From Lysinibacillus sphaericus (GTDB taxonomy: Bacteria > Bacillota > Bacilli > Bacillales_A > Planococcaceae): 64,000 nt of DNA. Shown one piece after another: positions 18,124-26,888 of the stretch. The position numbers and the translations under genes were made by a program. Position 1 is the stretch's first letter. The number at the start of each line of letters is the position of its first letter. Below the pieces are notes generated by a model, which worked only from the letters and a program-made list of their open reading frames with translations, made no database searches and was not told where the DNA came from. The DNA lies in the NCBI RefSeq assembly GCF_006864135.1, contig NZ_SADV01000005.1, positions 1 through 64,000 of the forward strand, given 5' to 3'.

Positions 18124-18160
18124 GAATGAGGATGCCTAAAAACAGGCATCCTCTTATTTT
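18124..18160. terminator. Bidirectional terminator
   Basis: GAGGATGCCT and AGGCATCCTC flank a 5-nt loop between convergent genes, with a T-rich tail on the plus strand. Confidence 0.85.
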
Positions 18161-18491
18161 ATGGAGTGGTTTCTTGGAATTCAATTTTTACTACTTTCTT
18201 TGTATTGGTTTCATATTTGATTCGAACATGTACACCGAATTCCTTGTCACTTTGTTTTAGCAAAAGTTTAAATTTTTCAATAGTGGCATTCTCAACAATC
18301 TCGCTTCCCTCATACAAATAATCGAGGATTTTTGCTTGAGGGTATTTTACATGTGTCTCTTTTATCGCTACTTTTCCCCATTGAGCATGGGCTGGAATTC
18401 CCTGTTGTGCATAAGTAATCGTTGGAGTGATGAATACAGTAAACAATACAAGAAAAATGCCAAGTTTCACACAAAATTTTCGCAAGTTCAT
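18159..18491 (-). CDS. Secreted DUF3889 (YqzG-like) protein
   Basis: The 110-residue product has a signal peptide with likely cleavage after ITYA (near residue 28) and a mature domain with WGKVAIKETHVKYPQA, DYLYEG and EFGVHVRIKY, matching the small DUF3889 family found in Bacillus. Function unknown; probably a periplasmic or wall-space protein. The ATG at 18491 is preferred to a TTG one codon earlier because of AGGA 7 bases away. Confidence 0.82.
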   Translation of the reverse strand: MNLRKFCVKLGIFLVLFTVFITPTITYAQQGIPAHAQWGKVAIKETHVKYPQAKILDYLYEGSEIVENATIEKFKLLLKQSDKEFGVHVRIKYETNTKKVVKIEFQETTP

Positions 18492-18543
18492 CAACCTTTC
18501 CTATTTCTTTGGTATAAAGTAGCCAAAACAGCAAAAAATAAGT

Positions 18544-18573
18544 GCTCCTTAAGTATTCTCAACCTTAAGGAGC
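18544..18573 (-). terminator. Terminator of the SASP pair
   Basis: A perfect 10-bp stem, GCTCCTTAAG with CTTAAGGAGC around a 10-nt loop, with a T-rich tract beyond it on the minus strand. Confidence 0.75.
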
Positions 18574-18581
18574 AGTTTTCA

Positions 18582-18725
18582 TTATCTTTTACTGGATTGT
18601 TTTGGTTGTTGAGGATTGTTATGAATTACTTGATTAAATTCTGCTGAATATTCTTCACGATCATTTCTTTTATGTGTATCTTCTTTCTTTTTCTTTTTGA
18701 AGCTCGTTTTATTTTTCTTTGCCAT
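18582..18725 (-). CDS. Small Lys/Gln-rich protein, likely gamma-type SASP relative
   Basis: A 47-residue product starts at the ATG at 18723-18725, 8 bases from GGAGG, and ends with TAA at 18582. It is very rich in Lys, Asn and Gln and holds REEYSAEFNQ, which resembles the Glu-Phe-Ala-Ser-Glu type cleavage site of spore protease GPR in gamma-type small acid-soluble spore proteins. It lies 21 bases downstream of a similar gene. A role as a spore amino-acid reserve is inferred from composition and this motif only. Confidence 0.62.
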   Translation of the reverse strand: MAKKNKTSFKKKKKEDTHKRNDREEYSAEFNQVIHNNPQQPKQSSKR

Positions 18726-18746
18726 TATTTTAGCCTCCAATTTCGG

Positions 18747-18983
18747 TTATTTATTTTTGTTGGACTGCTGATTTTTCTTATGGTTCGTTTTATTATCTTT
18801 ATTTTTGGCTTTCGCATCAAATTCTGCAGCGAATTCTTCATTGAGATTGTCATTCGGGTTATTGTTATTACTATTTGATTTATCGAGGTCTATTTTTTTG
18901 TAGGTATCAAAAGGATTATGCGTTCTCACATTCATTGTTTTATTGTTGTTTCTGTTGTTTCTATTGGTGTTTCTATTGGCCAC
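18747..18983 (-). CDS. Small Asn/Lys-rich protein, likely gamma-type SASP
   Basis: The 78-residue product begins with a GTG 9 bases from AGGAGG. It consists mostly of Asn, Lys, Asp and Thr, has no hydrophobic core and includes EEFAAEFDAKAKN, similar to the TEFASE site cut by GPR in SspE-type proteins. It is first in a two-gene unit with the 47-residue gene. Such proteins are made in the forespore under sigma-G; I could not define a sigma-G promoter. Without a database comparison, other disordered spore proteins remain possible. Confidence 0.65.
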   Translation of the reverse strand: MANRNTNRNNRNNNKTMNVRTHNPFDTYKKIDLDKSNSNNNNPNDNLNEEFAAEFDAKAKNKDNKTNHKKNQQSNKNK

Positions 18984-19075
18984 GGATATTCACCTCCTAC
19001 ATGTAATGTGCTCAGGATAAAAGGTTTTATGCTTTGGGGATAACTGCTGGCATTACTAAAAGGTTTCCAGTCCAA

Positions 19076-19340
19076 TCAATTTCGCCTTAGCATAATTGCA
19101 TCCGGATGTTGAATTGTGCCCGCACAATTCCTTCCTTTCAAATTCGTGACATCCGCCGGAGGCTTTGGGCCAACAGATGTTTTTTACGGGAAAGCGTAGC
19201 GTTAGCGGCATGATATTGGTCACTCAGTCGTGTGTTGTTGTTGCTGTCGCTTTCGCACAGATAAGATATGGCGTCTTTATTTCAGTAGGTGTTTGGAAAA
19301 AGGAACCACATCTGTATTCTTTCAGCTCTTCTTTCCGTCG
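19076..19340. repeat. Dispersed modular repeat, copy D
   Basis: It starts with a decayed palindrome (TCGCCTTAGCATAATTGC), contains GACATCCGCCGGAGGCTTTGGGCCAACA, a GATGTTTTTTACGGGAAAGCGTAGCG module, and GGTCACTCAGTCG, and ends near a TATTTCAGTAGGTGTTTGG module. Immediately right (19322-19365) are two units of the unrelated CTTTCCGTCGCTT family. No real gene lies between 18984 and 19429. Confidence 0.75.
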
Positions 19341-19385
19341 CTTTGATTTTAATCCGTCTTATAGGTAGAACTTTGAATAAAAATA

Positions 19386-19425
19386 AAAAAATGTACATCA
19401 CTAACTTTAATTAGTAATGCACATT
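19386..19425 (-). terminator. Terminator of coaW
   Basis: On the minus strand AATGTGCATTACTAA pairs with TTAGTGATGTACATT, with one mismatch, and seven T follow. It begins a few bases after the coaW stop. Confidence 0.85.
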
Positions 19426-19429
19426 GTAT

Positions 19430-20266
19430 TTAGACAATCGTATATTCAGTTATATTTAATAATGCACCAACTGCACCTGAAAAACCGTGGTCATTAATAA
19501 AGACTGGTGTATGCTTTTTCGTACGTGTGTAATTGGCAATAACACGTGTAAGATGATCATTATTACTTAAAGTTGAACCAATATAAACGATATGTTGAGC
19601 ATTTTTTTCTTCAGCATATTGAATACTAAGTGTGGTAATAACCTCACCTACTAGTCCTTGTACAGTTGCAATAATATCTTCTGTTGGATGTTTGATAGAT
19701 TCCGTAATACCAACTTTCCCAAAATTACTAGCTGTCAGTTGTCCATCAATAGGTGTGTCCATCCCTTGATAAATATCCTTTACTAGTAAATCAATTTCTT
19801 CTCGATTACCCTTAGAGGCCAGTTCTCTTATTTCATTATAATCCGTGATGCCAGTTGTAAGCGCTGACAATCCAATCAATGTTCCACCACCAACGCCTGT
19901 ACCACCAACACGAACATGCGTATTATCTTCCATATAATGAATTGAAGTACCAGTACCAATATTAGTAATCATACTTCTCTCGAAGAAGTAGCCCTCTTTA
20001 TGCAATAAAAATCGAACGCCCTTCAATGTGGCTTCAAACTCTACTATATAATGAATCGATTTCATTGTTTTGATGACATCCAGTAATTGTTCTGTACGCC
20101 CTCCCGTAACACCAATATCCTCAATATCTGGATGATTAATAATCCAATTTTGCACTGCTAGCAAATCATTTGACGGGAAAGTTATTAAAACGAGCTCATT
20201 ATGCTCATCTAAATAAGCAACTTTTGTCAATGTTCCGCCTGCATCAATACCTATAGCCTTTGGCAT
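19430..20266 (-). CDS. coaW: Type II pantothenate kinase
   Basis: This enzyme phosphorylates pantothenate, the first step to coenzyme A; type II enzymes are little inhibited by CoA. The 278-residue product has the ASKHA phosphate loop GIDAGGTLTK at 6-15, a second phosphate motif TNIGTGTS near 108, and VRVGGTGVGGG near 125. The start at 20266 has AAAGGAG 6 bases upstream; the longer frame would add nine residues without a site. It is monocistronic. Confidence 0.93.
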   Translation of the reverse strand: MPKAIGIDAGGTLTKVAYLDEHNELVLITFPSNDLLAVQNWIINHPDIEDIGVTGGRTEQLLDVIKTMKSIHYIVEFEATLKGVRFLLHKEGYFFERSMITNIGTGTSIHYMEDNTHVRVGGTGVGGGTLIGLSALTTGITDYNEIRELASKGNREEIDLLVKDIYQGMDTPIDGQLTASNFGKVGITESIKHPTEDIIATVQGLVGEVITTLSIQYAEEKNAQHIVYIGSTLSNNDHLTRVIANYTRTKKHTPVFINDHGFSGAVGALLNITEYTIV

Positions 20267-21025
20267 ACCATTCTCCTTTGACTTTACGTACAATCTCTAT
20301 TTCAGATGGTGAGATATATACTTAGATTTTGCTTGTATTCAAGAGGCGATTAGAAGCCAGTTGAATAACGTTCATGCCTCCACAAATGTCACGGATTTTG
20401 CAAGGAGTTATTGTGCCAAAATCCGATGTATTGTATTTCAGTACCGACAGCAAATCAACTGCTACAATTACTCGAAAAGTGAAGTTGTATCTCAGTCCTT
20501 CCTAAACTTTAACGCTGTTGAAATAAATGTGCAATAACTTAGCAAACTTTCATGAAAAAAAGACGAAAAATATCAATTTTTTTCTATTAATCACACGATT
20601 TTCGTCGCATTTTTATAACTTTAACATTATTCTACTATAAAAACACAAAAGAACTGAAAATGCAATGACACTCGATGCATTATCGATTTTAGCAAAGTTG
20701 AGCGCTAATTCCTGAAAGTGTTCCGATAAAAGGAAAAATGTCATTTTGTTAAAACGTATGTCATATGAACTAGTTGATGGCGACTCCTAGGGGGATTAGC
20801 TGATATCCTCCAACAATCACTAGTTCGCTTCTCGAAATCAATTTTGCCATTGCCGTGCCTACCTATAAAAATTGCAATCTCGTTATTCGTTATTTATCCC
20901 CACTTTGTCTTAATCTATACCATTTGAAAATAGTTGATTATAAATTGAACAATCTGTTTTATCTTTCATCACTTTTGCGATACGATATACTATAGATGTG
21001 TTACTATTTGAACGGAGGAATACAA
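20267..21025. other. Long gap between coaW and the synthase gene
   Basis: About 760 bases with no convincing ORF. It holds a hairpin (GACGAAAA 20562-20569 with TTTTCGTC 20599-20606) followed by a T run on the minus strand, which could be a terminator or leader structure upstream of coaW. Stretches near 20380-20470 look like decayed sequence but match no element I know. A plus-strand promoter must lie near 20950-21000. Confidence 0.45.
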
Positions 21026-21847
21026 GTGAAAGATCAAAAAAAACTTTATAAAGAAGCGATGCAAGTTTTAAAGGAAACTAGTCGCACTTTTTATATACCG
21101 ATTACTTTTTTAAAAAATGATTTAAAATTGTCTGTGGCAGCCGCGTATTTAGCAATGCGTGCTATAGATGAAATTGAGGATCATGAAAACCTTTCTAATG
21201 ACGTAAAATTCGATTTACTTAATGCAACAAGTGAGTTATTAAAGGAATCATTTAATGCTGAGGCCTATGAAGCATTATTAGCGCCATATGTAGATCAGCT
21301 ACCTGAAGTATCTCTTCGTTTAGCAGATTGGCTAACGTTTTGTCCTGAAGGCTCACGTAAAATTGTCCAAGCTTCAACAAGTGAAATGGCGTTTGGGATG
21401 GCAAAATGGGCAAAAGCAAACTGGCAGGTGCATACGCGAGAGGATTTAGATGATTATACATACTACGTTGCAGGGCTAGTTGGGACAATGCTGTCCGAGC
21501 TTTGGGCGTGGGGTGCTGACATTCAAACGGATCGCGATTTAGCAATTGGCTATGGCCGCGGTCTCCAAGCAGTCAATATTTTACGCAATCAGCATGAGGA
21601 TATGGACGAGCGCGGAGTAAGTTTCGTTCCTGATGGCTGGACTCGTGAAGATTTATTTGCATATGCGGAGGAAAATCTCGCGAAAGCGGATCTTTATATG
21701 AAAGATATTAATAAACGTACTGTATTATTATTCTGTCGTCTACCACTTGCATTAGCCCATAAAACATTGAAGGCAATGCAAGAAGGTCGTGAAAAAATGT
21801 CACGAGCAGAAGTAGAACAAACAGTCGAAGAGGTACAGGTTGACTAA
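21026..21847 (+). CDS. Squalene/phytoene-synthase-like prenyltransferase family protein
   Basis: Family members condense or dephosphorylate prenyl diphosphates. The 273-residue helical protein has both Asp-rich metal sites: DEIED at 48-52 and a second within NQHEDMDERG near 190-198. In Bacillus subtilis the relative YisP acts mainly as a farnesyl diphosphate phosphatase, so squalene or phytoene synthesis should not be assumed. No carotenoid or hopanoid genes adjoin it. The GTG start is 7 bases from CGGAGG; the longer frame from 20996 lacks a site. Confidence 0.87.
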   Translation: MKDQKKLYKEAMQVLKETSRTFYIPITFLKNDLKLSVAAAYLAMRAIDEIEDHENLSNDVKFDLLNATSELLKESFNAEAYEALLAPYVDQLPEVSLRLADWLTFCPEGSRKIVQASTSEMAFGMAKWAKANWQVHTREDLDDYTYYVAGLVGTMLSELWAWGADIQTDRDLAIGYGRGLQAVNILRNQHEDMDERGVSFVPDGWTREDLFAYAEENLAKADLYMKDINKRTVLLFCRLPLALAHKTLKAMQEGREKMSRAEVEQTVEEVQVD

Positions 21848-21860
21848 AACTTTCACCATA

Positions 21861-21905
21861 AAACAGCCTCAGTATGAGAAACTCTCGTACTGGGGCTGTT
21901 TTAGT
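21861..21905. terminator. Bidirectional terminator
   Basis: AAACAGCCTCAGTATGAG pairs with CTCGTACTGGGGCTGTTT between convergent genes, with T and A runs on the respective sides. Confidence 0.85.
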
Positions 21906-22393
21906 TATACGGACTGAACTAGATTAACAATCATTTCATAACTAAAAAAGACTGAAAGCATCGTTAACAACATAAATACTACCTTTTCAGCTTTACTACC
22001 CGTTTTTATAGTAATAGGTAGACGTACTGAAATGGATACTGGGAAGAACAGCTTAACACCCTTCTTAGTTCCCATATCAAGGAAAACATGACTTGCCATC
22101 CCTAATAAAATACCTAGTGAAATGGATTCGTAAGGTATAAATGTATGTAGTAACATCCCTACTAGAAATAAAAAAAGCAAACTATGTGTAAATGAACGAT
22201 GTCCAAACAACGTATTGACAATCTTTGAAATGACGGGAAACTTCCTCCCGATTTTGCTGCCCCCATGGCAAATATCTGGAAGTAATGCACCGATAACGCC
22301 CGCTCCTACTAAAACAAGTGGATTATCATTAGAAATTTGTGCAAAAGCAAGGCTTGCAGTGATGCCCCCGATAATATGTGTATTCCCTTGCAT
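21905..22393 (-). CDS. YdjM-like membrane-bound metal-dependent hydrolase
   Basis: The 162-residue membrane protein has the family marks MQGNTHIIGG at the start, ALLPDICH near 38-45, HRSFTHSLL near 65-73 and SHVFLDMGTKKGV near 100. The conserved His and Asp residues are thought to bind metal at the membrane face. Four or so hydrophobic segments are visible. Substrate unknown; relatives in proteobacteria are LexA-regulated. AAGGAG precedes the ATG. Confidence 0.85.
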   Translation of the reverse strand: MQGNTHIIGGITASLAFAQISNDNPLVLVGAGVIGALLPDICHGGSKIGRKFPVISKIVNTLFGHRSFTHSLLFLFLVGMLLHTFIPYESISLGILLGMASHVFLDMGTKKGVKLFFPVSISVRLPITIKTGSKAEKVVFMLLTMLSVFFSYEMIVNLVQSV

Positions 22394-22595
22394 TATTTAC
22401 TTCTGCTCCTTATATCTCTATATTTTTACCCTTCTTAATTTAACACACTCCAGCGCAAAAGGGAACATATATTCCGAACGTATAATCCCTTTTTTTGTTA
22501 GCGAAATTAACTTTCATATTAAATTCAGAAACATTTCAGGTTCTTATTGTATATATAGGATATTTAGAGATAAAAATGAATATTGGAGGTTATTT

Positions 22596-23840
22596 ATGAA
22601 ATCTATCAAAGGAATTTTGTTTATCATACTAATAATGAGTAGTAGTGCTTTACTGTGGTCTTTCGCTACACCTATAGAACCTATCCAGTCAGTTAACAGG
22701 CTCAGCCACATCATTGGAGGTATGGCCATTACAGGCTTCTTTCTTGTTTTTTTGTTAGCAACAAGAATGAAAATTTTTGAGCGTTGGTTCCATGGTCTAG
22801 AAAATGTTTATTTTTATCATAAATCTTTAGCCATTCTTTCACTAGTATTAGTGGTTATTCATGGTCAATTACAAGGTTTAGTCCCCCACTGGGATAAAGT
22901 ACCAAGAACTTCACTCAGCGAATTTGCGAAAGAACTAGGATCACTTGGGCAATATGGTTTCATAGCGTTAATTGTCATTGCGCTTTTTGCTAAATTTCTA
23001 AAATATGAGCACTGGCGCATCTTTCATCGGTTAATGCTTATCCCTTATACATTTGGAATTTATCATGCCTATTTTTCAAGCAGATACGATTTATTGCAGC
23101 CTACACCTTTAGGAATTTTTACAGCGATAACTACAACTATTGGATTTATGTCCGCATTATATATGTTGACAATGTATCAGGATATGTTTTTCAAATATAC
23201 AGGCAACATTACAGGAATCAAGAAAATGAGCTCCAATGTTATTGAACTGGAGCTAACTCTTGAAAGAAACCTCCCCTTTCGTCATGGACAATTTATTTTT
23301 ATCAAAATTATGCAAGATGGCATAGAAAAGGCGCCTCATCCCTTTTCAATTTCAGGTGGCGATGAAAAAAAATTATTTGTCACTATAAAGGCGGTTGGTG
23401 ATTTCACAAAAAAAGTATATAATTCAGTTCAACTGAATACACCCATCACACTTGATGGTCCTTATGGTCATTTAAACTTTGAAAATGGAACACAACAACA
23501 AATTTGGATAGCTGGCGGTATAGGGATTACTCCATTTTTAGCTTATTTGCAATCACAACCATTGGATCGTAATATTGAGTTATTTTACACTTATCATGGT
23601 CAAAACAATGCTATCTATAAAGATTTTTTACAGGAGTATGCAATAACTAATCAACAATTCAAAGTGAACTTTATTGATACTACCCAAATGGACAGGCTTT
23701 CATTTGAAAATTTTTCAGTACCCCCACAAACAAGTATTTTTATGTGTGGCCCCGAAAAAATGCTAAAACATTTTGCCAAGCAATTGAAATCCCACAATAA
23801 AGATATAAACGTTGACTTCGAGGCATTTAAATTTAAGTAA
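22596..23840 (+). CDS. Ferric-reductase-like membrane flavocytochrome
   Basis: This 414-residue protein likely carries electrons from NAD(P)H through FAD and hemes across the membrane. An N-terminal part of five or six membrane helices has well-spaced histidines (YHKSLA, VVIHGQ, HWRIFHRLM, YHAYF). It is joined to a ferredoxin-reductase-type C-terminus with the FAD motif HPFSISG (near 248), the NAD site GGIGITPF (near 308) and MCGPEKM (near 384). The acceptor could be ferric iron, copper or oxygen. GGAGG is 6 bases from the chosen ATG. The divergent neighbour is ydjM-like. Confidence 0.87.
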   Translation: MKSIKGILFIILIMSSSALLWSFATPIEPIQSVNRLSHIIGGMAITGFFLVFLLATRMKIFERWFHGLENVYFYHKSLAILSLVLVVIHGQLQGLVPHWDKVPRTSLSEFAKELGSLGQYGFIALIVIALFAKFLKYEHWRIFHRLMLIPYTFGIYHAYFSSRYDLLQPTPLGIFTAITTTIGFMSALYMLTMYQDMFFKYTGNITGIKKMSSNVIELELTLERNLPFRHGQFIFIKIMQDGIEKAPHPFSISGGDEKKLFVTIKAVGDFTKKVYNSVQLNTPITLDGPYGHLNFENGTQQQIWIAGGIGITPFLAYLQSQPLDRNIELFYTYHGQNNAIYKDFLQEYAITNQQFKVNFIDTTQMDRLSFENFSVPPQTSIFMCGPEKMLKHFAKQLKSHNKDINVDFEAFKFK

Positions 23841-23845
23841 TAATT

Positions 23846-23963
23846 ATCGATTTATGCCCCGGCATCATTGCGTCCGAAATCCGCGGAGGCTTTAGGTCAA
23901 CACATGTTTTTTTGCGCGAAAGCGTAGCGCAGCTGTTTGGACATCCGCTGAAAGAAGTTAATC
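23846..23963. repeat. Dispersed modular repeat, copy E
   Basis: A short copy has TTATGCCCCGGCATCATTGCGTCCG, CCGCGGAGGCTTTAGGTCAACA, the TTTGCGCGAAAGCGTAGCG module and CATCCGCTGAAAGAAGTTAA. It sits between the reductase stop and the nitroreductase promoter. Confidence 0.8.
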
Positions 23964-24043
23964 AATTTCGAGCAATTTACTTGGAATTTCAAAAAGTATA
24001 TCGTATAGTAAAATCTCATCAAAAATAAAGGAGATCTTTTGAC

Positions 24044-24670
24044 TTGAGTACACCAATAAGTTATTTAAATAAAGTAATACATGATCGTAAATCTGTTCGT
24101 AAATATGAAGCTAATTATAAAATTCCTCAATCAGATTTAGAGGAATTACTTGTGCAGGCAACAACCGCTCCATCATCAAGTAATTTACAACCTTGGCGCT
24201 TTTTAGTGATCCAGGATGAGGAAGTGAAAAAGGAACTACGTTTAATTGCAAATAACCAGGAGCAAGTAGAAACTGCGTCTGCCATCATTGCGGTATTAGG
24301 CGATACTGCAATGTACAATAATGTTGAAGAAATCTATACAAAAAACTTCGAGCTTGGCTATATGGATGAAGCAACAAAAAACATGATGATTGAAAATTCA
24401 TTAAAGATTTATTCAAACCTTCCTACAGAAGTTCTAAAAAATATAGCTACATTTGATGCAGGCTTAATTTCTATGCAAATCATGCTTTTAGCAAAAGATA
24501 TGGGCTATGATACGGTTACAATGGGTGGCTTCAATAAAGAGGCTTTTGCGAAGCGCTTTGCATTAACAGATAATCTAGTGCCAATTGTCTTAATCGCTAT
24601 CGGAAAAGCAGCAGCACCAGCTTACGGCTCATCTCGTTTAGCGCTAAATGACATCGCAAAATTCATTTAA
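24044..24670 (+). CDS. Nitroreductase-family flavoprotein
   Basis: The 208-residue FMN-dependent NAD(P)H oxidoreductase acts on nitro compounds, quinones or enals. Family marks are DRKSVRKYE near 13-21, the TTAPSSSNLQPWRF segment near 40-53, and VTMGGFNKEAF near 165. The TTG start is read because AAGGAG lies 10 bases upstream and no in-frame ATG gives the full N-terminus. The physiological substrate is unknown. It is a single gene downstream of repeat copy E. Confidence 0.9.
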   Translation: MSTPISYLNKVIHDRKSVRKYEANYKIPQSDLEELLVQATTAPSSSNLQPWRFLVIQDEEVKKELRLIANNQEQVETASAIIAVLGDTAMYNNVEEIYTKNFELGYMDEATKNMMIENSLKIYSNLPTEVLKNIATFDAGLISMQIMLLAKDMGYDTVTMGGFNKEAFAKRFALTDNLVPIVLIAIGKAAAPAYGSSRLALNDIAKFI

Positions 24671-24765
24671 TCCAAGAGAAAGACTGTATCAATTACGCTT
24701 GGTTTGAAGTGCTCGCTGAATGAAGAAAAATGTTCTTTTTCGAATAAATATGATACACTAAATAT

Positions 24766-24895
24766 AGAATAAAAAAGACTGGATGCGTCAACATCCAGTC
24801 AAAGCAACAATCATGCCGCAACCATAGCGGCTGACTAAGTTAAAGTTATAGCATTAGCCACCTTACTTAGCCGGCAGGGTGGCTATTTCTTTTTA
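24766..24895 (+). ncRNA. Probable antisense antitoxin RNA (RatA-like)
   Basis: A plus-strand transcript is inferred from TACACT at 24754-24759 with a weak upstream element, a perfect 5' hairpin at 24778-24801 (GACTGGATG arms) and a terminator-like stem AGCCACC...GGTGGCT at 24856-24884 followed by TTTCTTTTTATTTT. It overlaps the 3' end of the convergent toxin gene, the arrangement of txpA/ratA-type type I systems. No transcript has been shown here. Confidence 0.6.
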
Positions 24896-24990
24896 TTTTG
24901 AGAGACAATAATGCTAAGCATCAGTGTCAGTACTGCAATTAGCAAAAGGCTACACTGCACAATCAAACTGAATGCTTCAAATACTGTCAT
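24883..24990 (-). CDS. Holin-like type I toxin peptide
   Basis: The 35-residue peptide starts MTVFEAFSLI and has one hydrophobic helix (about 8-29) and the tail SQNKKK. This is the pattern of the putative holin-like toxins of Firmicutes, which insert in the membrane. Its start is preceded by the G-rich GGGGGGTGAGGCGG typical of this group. The mRNA probably ends at the stem overlapping the antisense RNA. It is too short for ordinary gene callers. Confidence 0.85.
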   Translation of the reverse strand: MTVFEAFSLIVQCSLLLIAVLTLMLSIIVSQNKKK

Positions 24991-25161
24991 CCGCCTCACC
25001 CCCCTTCAAAAGGGAGTTCAGCCGCCACCTGCATTATGAATTGTTACTATTGTTAGTCTAACAATTTTACGAAATATATTCTATGGAAAATCCTCAGAAA
25101 ATTTAAAATTGCTACTCACTTACATAATTAGTCAAACAACTCTAAAGAGTTGCTCTGTACA

Positions 25162-25389
25162 TTAATCCAAGTCTGACAACTTAGCTAATGACTCTTTCAA
25201 AAGCTGTAATTCAGACAGTGAAAACGTAACACCCTTCCCCATCTTTGTATGATCTTCCGACCAGTCTCTAATATCGTATTTCGGCTCACGACCATTCCAG
25301 CTAATTAAATTCAATTCTTTTTTCCAGCCTTTATTGCCTTCCGATAATACCGCAACTGTTTCAACAATTTCGTATTTAATTTCAGCCAT
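25162..25389 (-). CDS. YdbC-like PC4-fold ssDNA-binding protein
   Basis: This 75-residue protein matches the small bacterial PC4/YdbC group, which binds single-stranded DNA as a dimer. Visible marks are WKKELNLISWNGREPKYDIRDW (about 24-45) and the TFSLSELQLLKESL helix. The role may be in repair or transcription. The ATG at 25389 is 7 bases from AGGAGG; an ATG two codons earlier touches that site. Confidence 0.86.
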   Translation of the reverse strand: MAEIKYEIVETVAVLSEGNKGWKKELNLISWNGREPKYDIRDWSEDHTKMGKGVTFSLSELQLLKESLAKLSDLD

Positions 25390-25613
25390 ATTCATTCCTC
25401 CTTATTGTATCTGTAATAAGAACTATATCTTGAAATAATAGGATTATCAAACGTGACAACACTTGCAATAATTACACTTCCTAAGAAACGTAAAATCCTT
25501 CAGAATTAATCTATTTTATTCCGTCATAAAATTAAATTAATTTTTTAACTTGTATACCTTCCTTAGTTCCCATAATGTCGTATATCCGTTCATTATTGAG
25601 TAATCATATAAAT

Positions 25614-26526
25614 CTACAAGTTTGTTATTTTCATATGTATAAAAATAATTGGTTCTCTAATTGACACTAAATTATAGTTTCTTTCAAGCATGGACTCTAA
25701 ATAAAATTTAGTTGTGATTTTGTCACTTTTTTGCAAGTTACAATCATTACACGCCAACACTAAAATCCATAAATTATCATTTTTAACAAAGCTCCACGGA
25801 ATGAAGTGATCGACGTGTGTTTTTCGGCGATTAGTTGATAAATCACAATTACAATAGAAGCATCGATTTTGTTCAAATTGTGTAGGAACCTTGTAAAAAT
25901 TAAAGAACTGCGCTTTGAAATCACTTCTACTTTCGAAAGCAAAGCCATTGTACTTGTAACTTCATTCACTTTTTCGAGATATTTGGCTAAATGATAATTT
26001 GTTAGATTTGTTAAAACCCACTGGTATTTTTCATGAATTGATAGACAGGATTGTTGAAACGAAAATGTGCATGTTTGATGTCAAATTCATAGAATACCCC
26101 TGCTGTATCTCCGTAAAATGCGCCGATCACGTTCTGCTTACAATCACGCTTTACCTCATTGACGATTTTTAGTTGCAACGAATCTAAAAGTTGATCGAAT
26201 TGCCATTCGGGAGGGATAGCATTATCATTAGCATATTTCTGCAAGATGGTTTGCGCACGAGCAGGTTTATTTTTATTTGGTGATTGTGCTAATTTGTGAT
26301 GGATTACTAGATTCCAATATATATTTGTGAAAGAATAAAATATTTGATCATAACTGAGTATTAACTTTTCATCTACATTGTATAAGTTTTCAAGCAATGC
26401 TTTTAAAAACACAAACTTATAAGAAGTTGCGACTGATGACCGATAGTAAAAATTATTCAGATGATGCCAAATCTGATCCTCAGTTACATATTGTTCGCGT
26501 ATTTCACCGACCTTTAAATTATACGA
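25614..26526 (-). pseudogene. HNH endonuclease pseudogene
   Basis: Read across frames, the minus strand encodes one protein of about 300 residues. It starts YNLKVGEIREQYVTEDQIW, passes FLKALLENLYNVDEKLI, shifts frame near 26020 (NTSG to VLTNLTNYHLAKYLE), shifts again near 25940 and ends with a full HNH nuclease module: CFYCNCDLS, THVDHFIPW, NLWILVLACNDCN. The expected start codon position (26524-26526) is TCG behind a good AGGAGG, so the start is also lost. The module ligands themselves are intact. It follows the MazG-like gene by 13 bases. Confidence 0.82.
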
Positions 26527-26539
26527 CTACTGCTTCCTC

Positions 26540-26863
26540 CTACTCCTTCACCTCAACTAAATATATACCTTTCGAAAAGCCTCCGCGTTGGCTCTTCTTC
26601 TGAGTACGTATTTGTTCTAATTGTTCGTAGGGCACGTCGTACATTTGTATAGCTGTATGTACTAATTCTAAAATATCCGCAAGTTCCTCAACGGCCTCTT
26701 TTGGTGAGGCTGCCTCTAGAAATTCTAATGCTTCTTCTTGCATTTTCACTTTTATTTCCTCTACGTGTTCTCCTTGTTCTAATACTCTTATGCTACATGT
26801 TTTACCCTGCGCTTCAATTACTTGAGGAATTAAATCACGTACTAATTTATTGTATATTGGCAT
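26540..26863 (-). CDS. MazG-like nucleotide pyrophosphohydrolase
   Basis: The 107-residue all-helical protein has the metal-binding pattern of the MazG/HisE superfamily: EEALEFLEA (42-50) followed by AVEELADILELVH (57-69), with the acidic E..E....E..D series. MPIYNKLVRDLIP at the start is typical of the phosphoribosyl-ATP-pyrophosphohydrolase-like house-cleaning subgroup. It likely hydrolyses non-canonical NTPs. It lies between a NERD gene and the HNH pseudogene, all minus strand, and probably shares their transcript. Confidence 0.86.
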   Translation of the reverse strand: MPIYNKLVRDLIPQVIEAQGKTCSIRVLEQGEHVEEIKVKMQEEALEFLEAASPKEAVEELADILELVHTAIQMYDVPYEQLEQIRTQKKSQRGGFSKGIYLVEVKE

Positions 26864-26888
26864 GCCAACTGCCCCCCTTTACATACGA

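Noticed and set aside
19165-19368. Plus-strand frame of 67 codons
   Set aside because: Lies inside dispersed repeat copy D and tandem units; no start signal.
22215-22595. Upstream extension of the ferric-reductase-like gene
   Set aside because: The open frame runs back over the minus-strand ydjM-like gene; the ATG at 22596 has a strong ribosome site.
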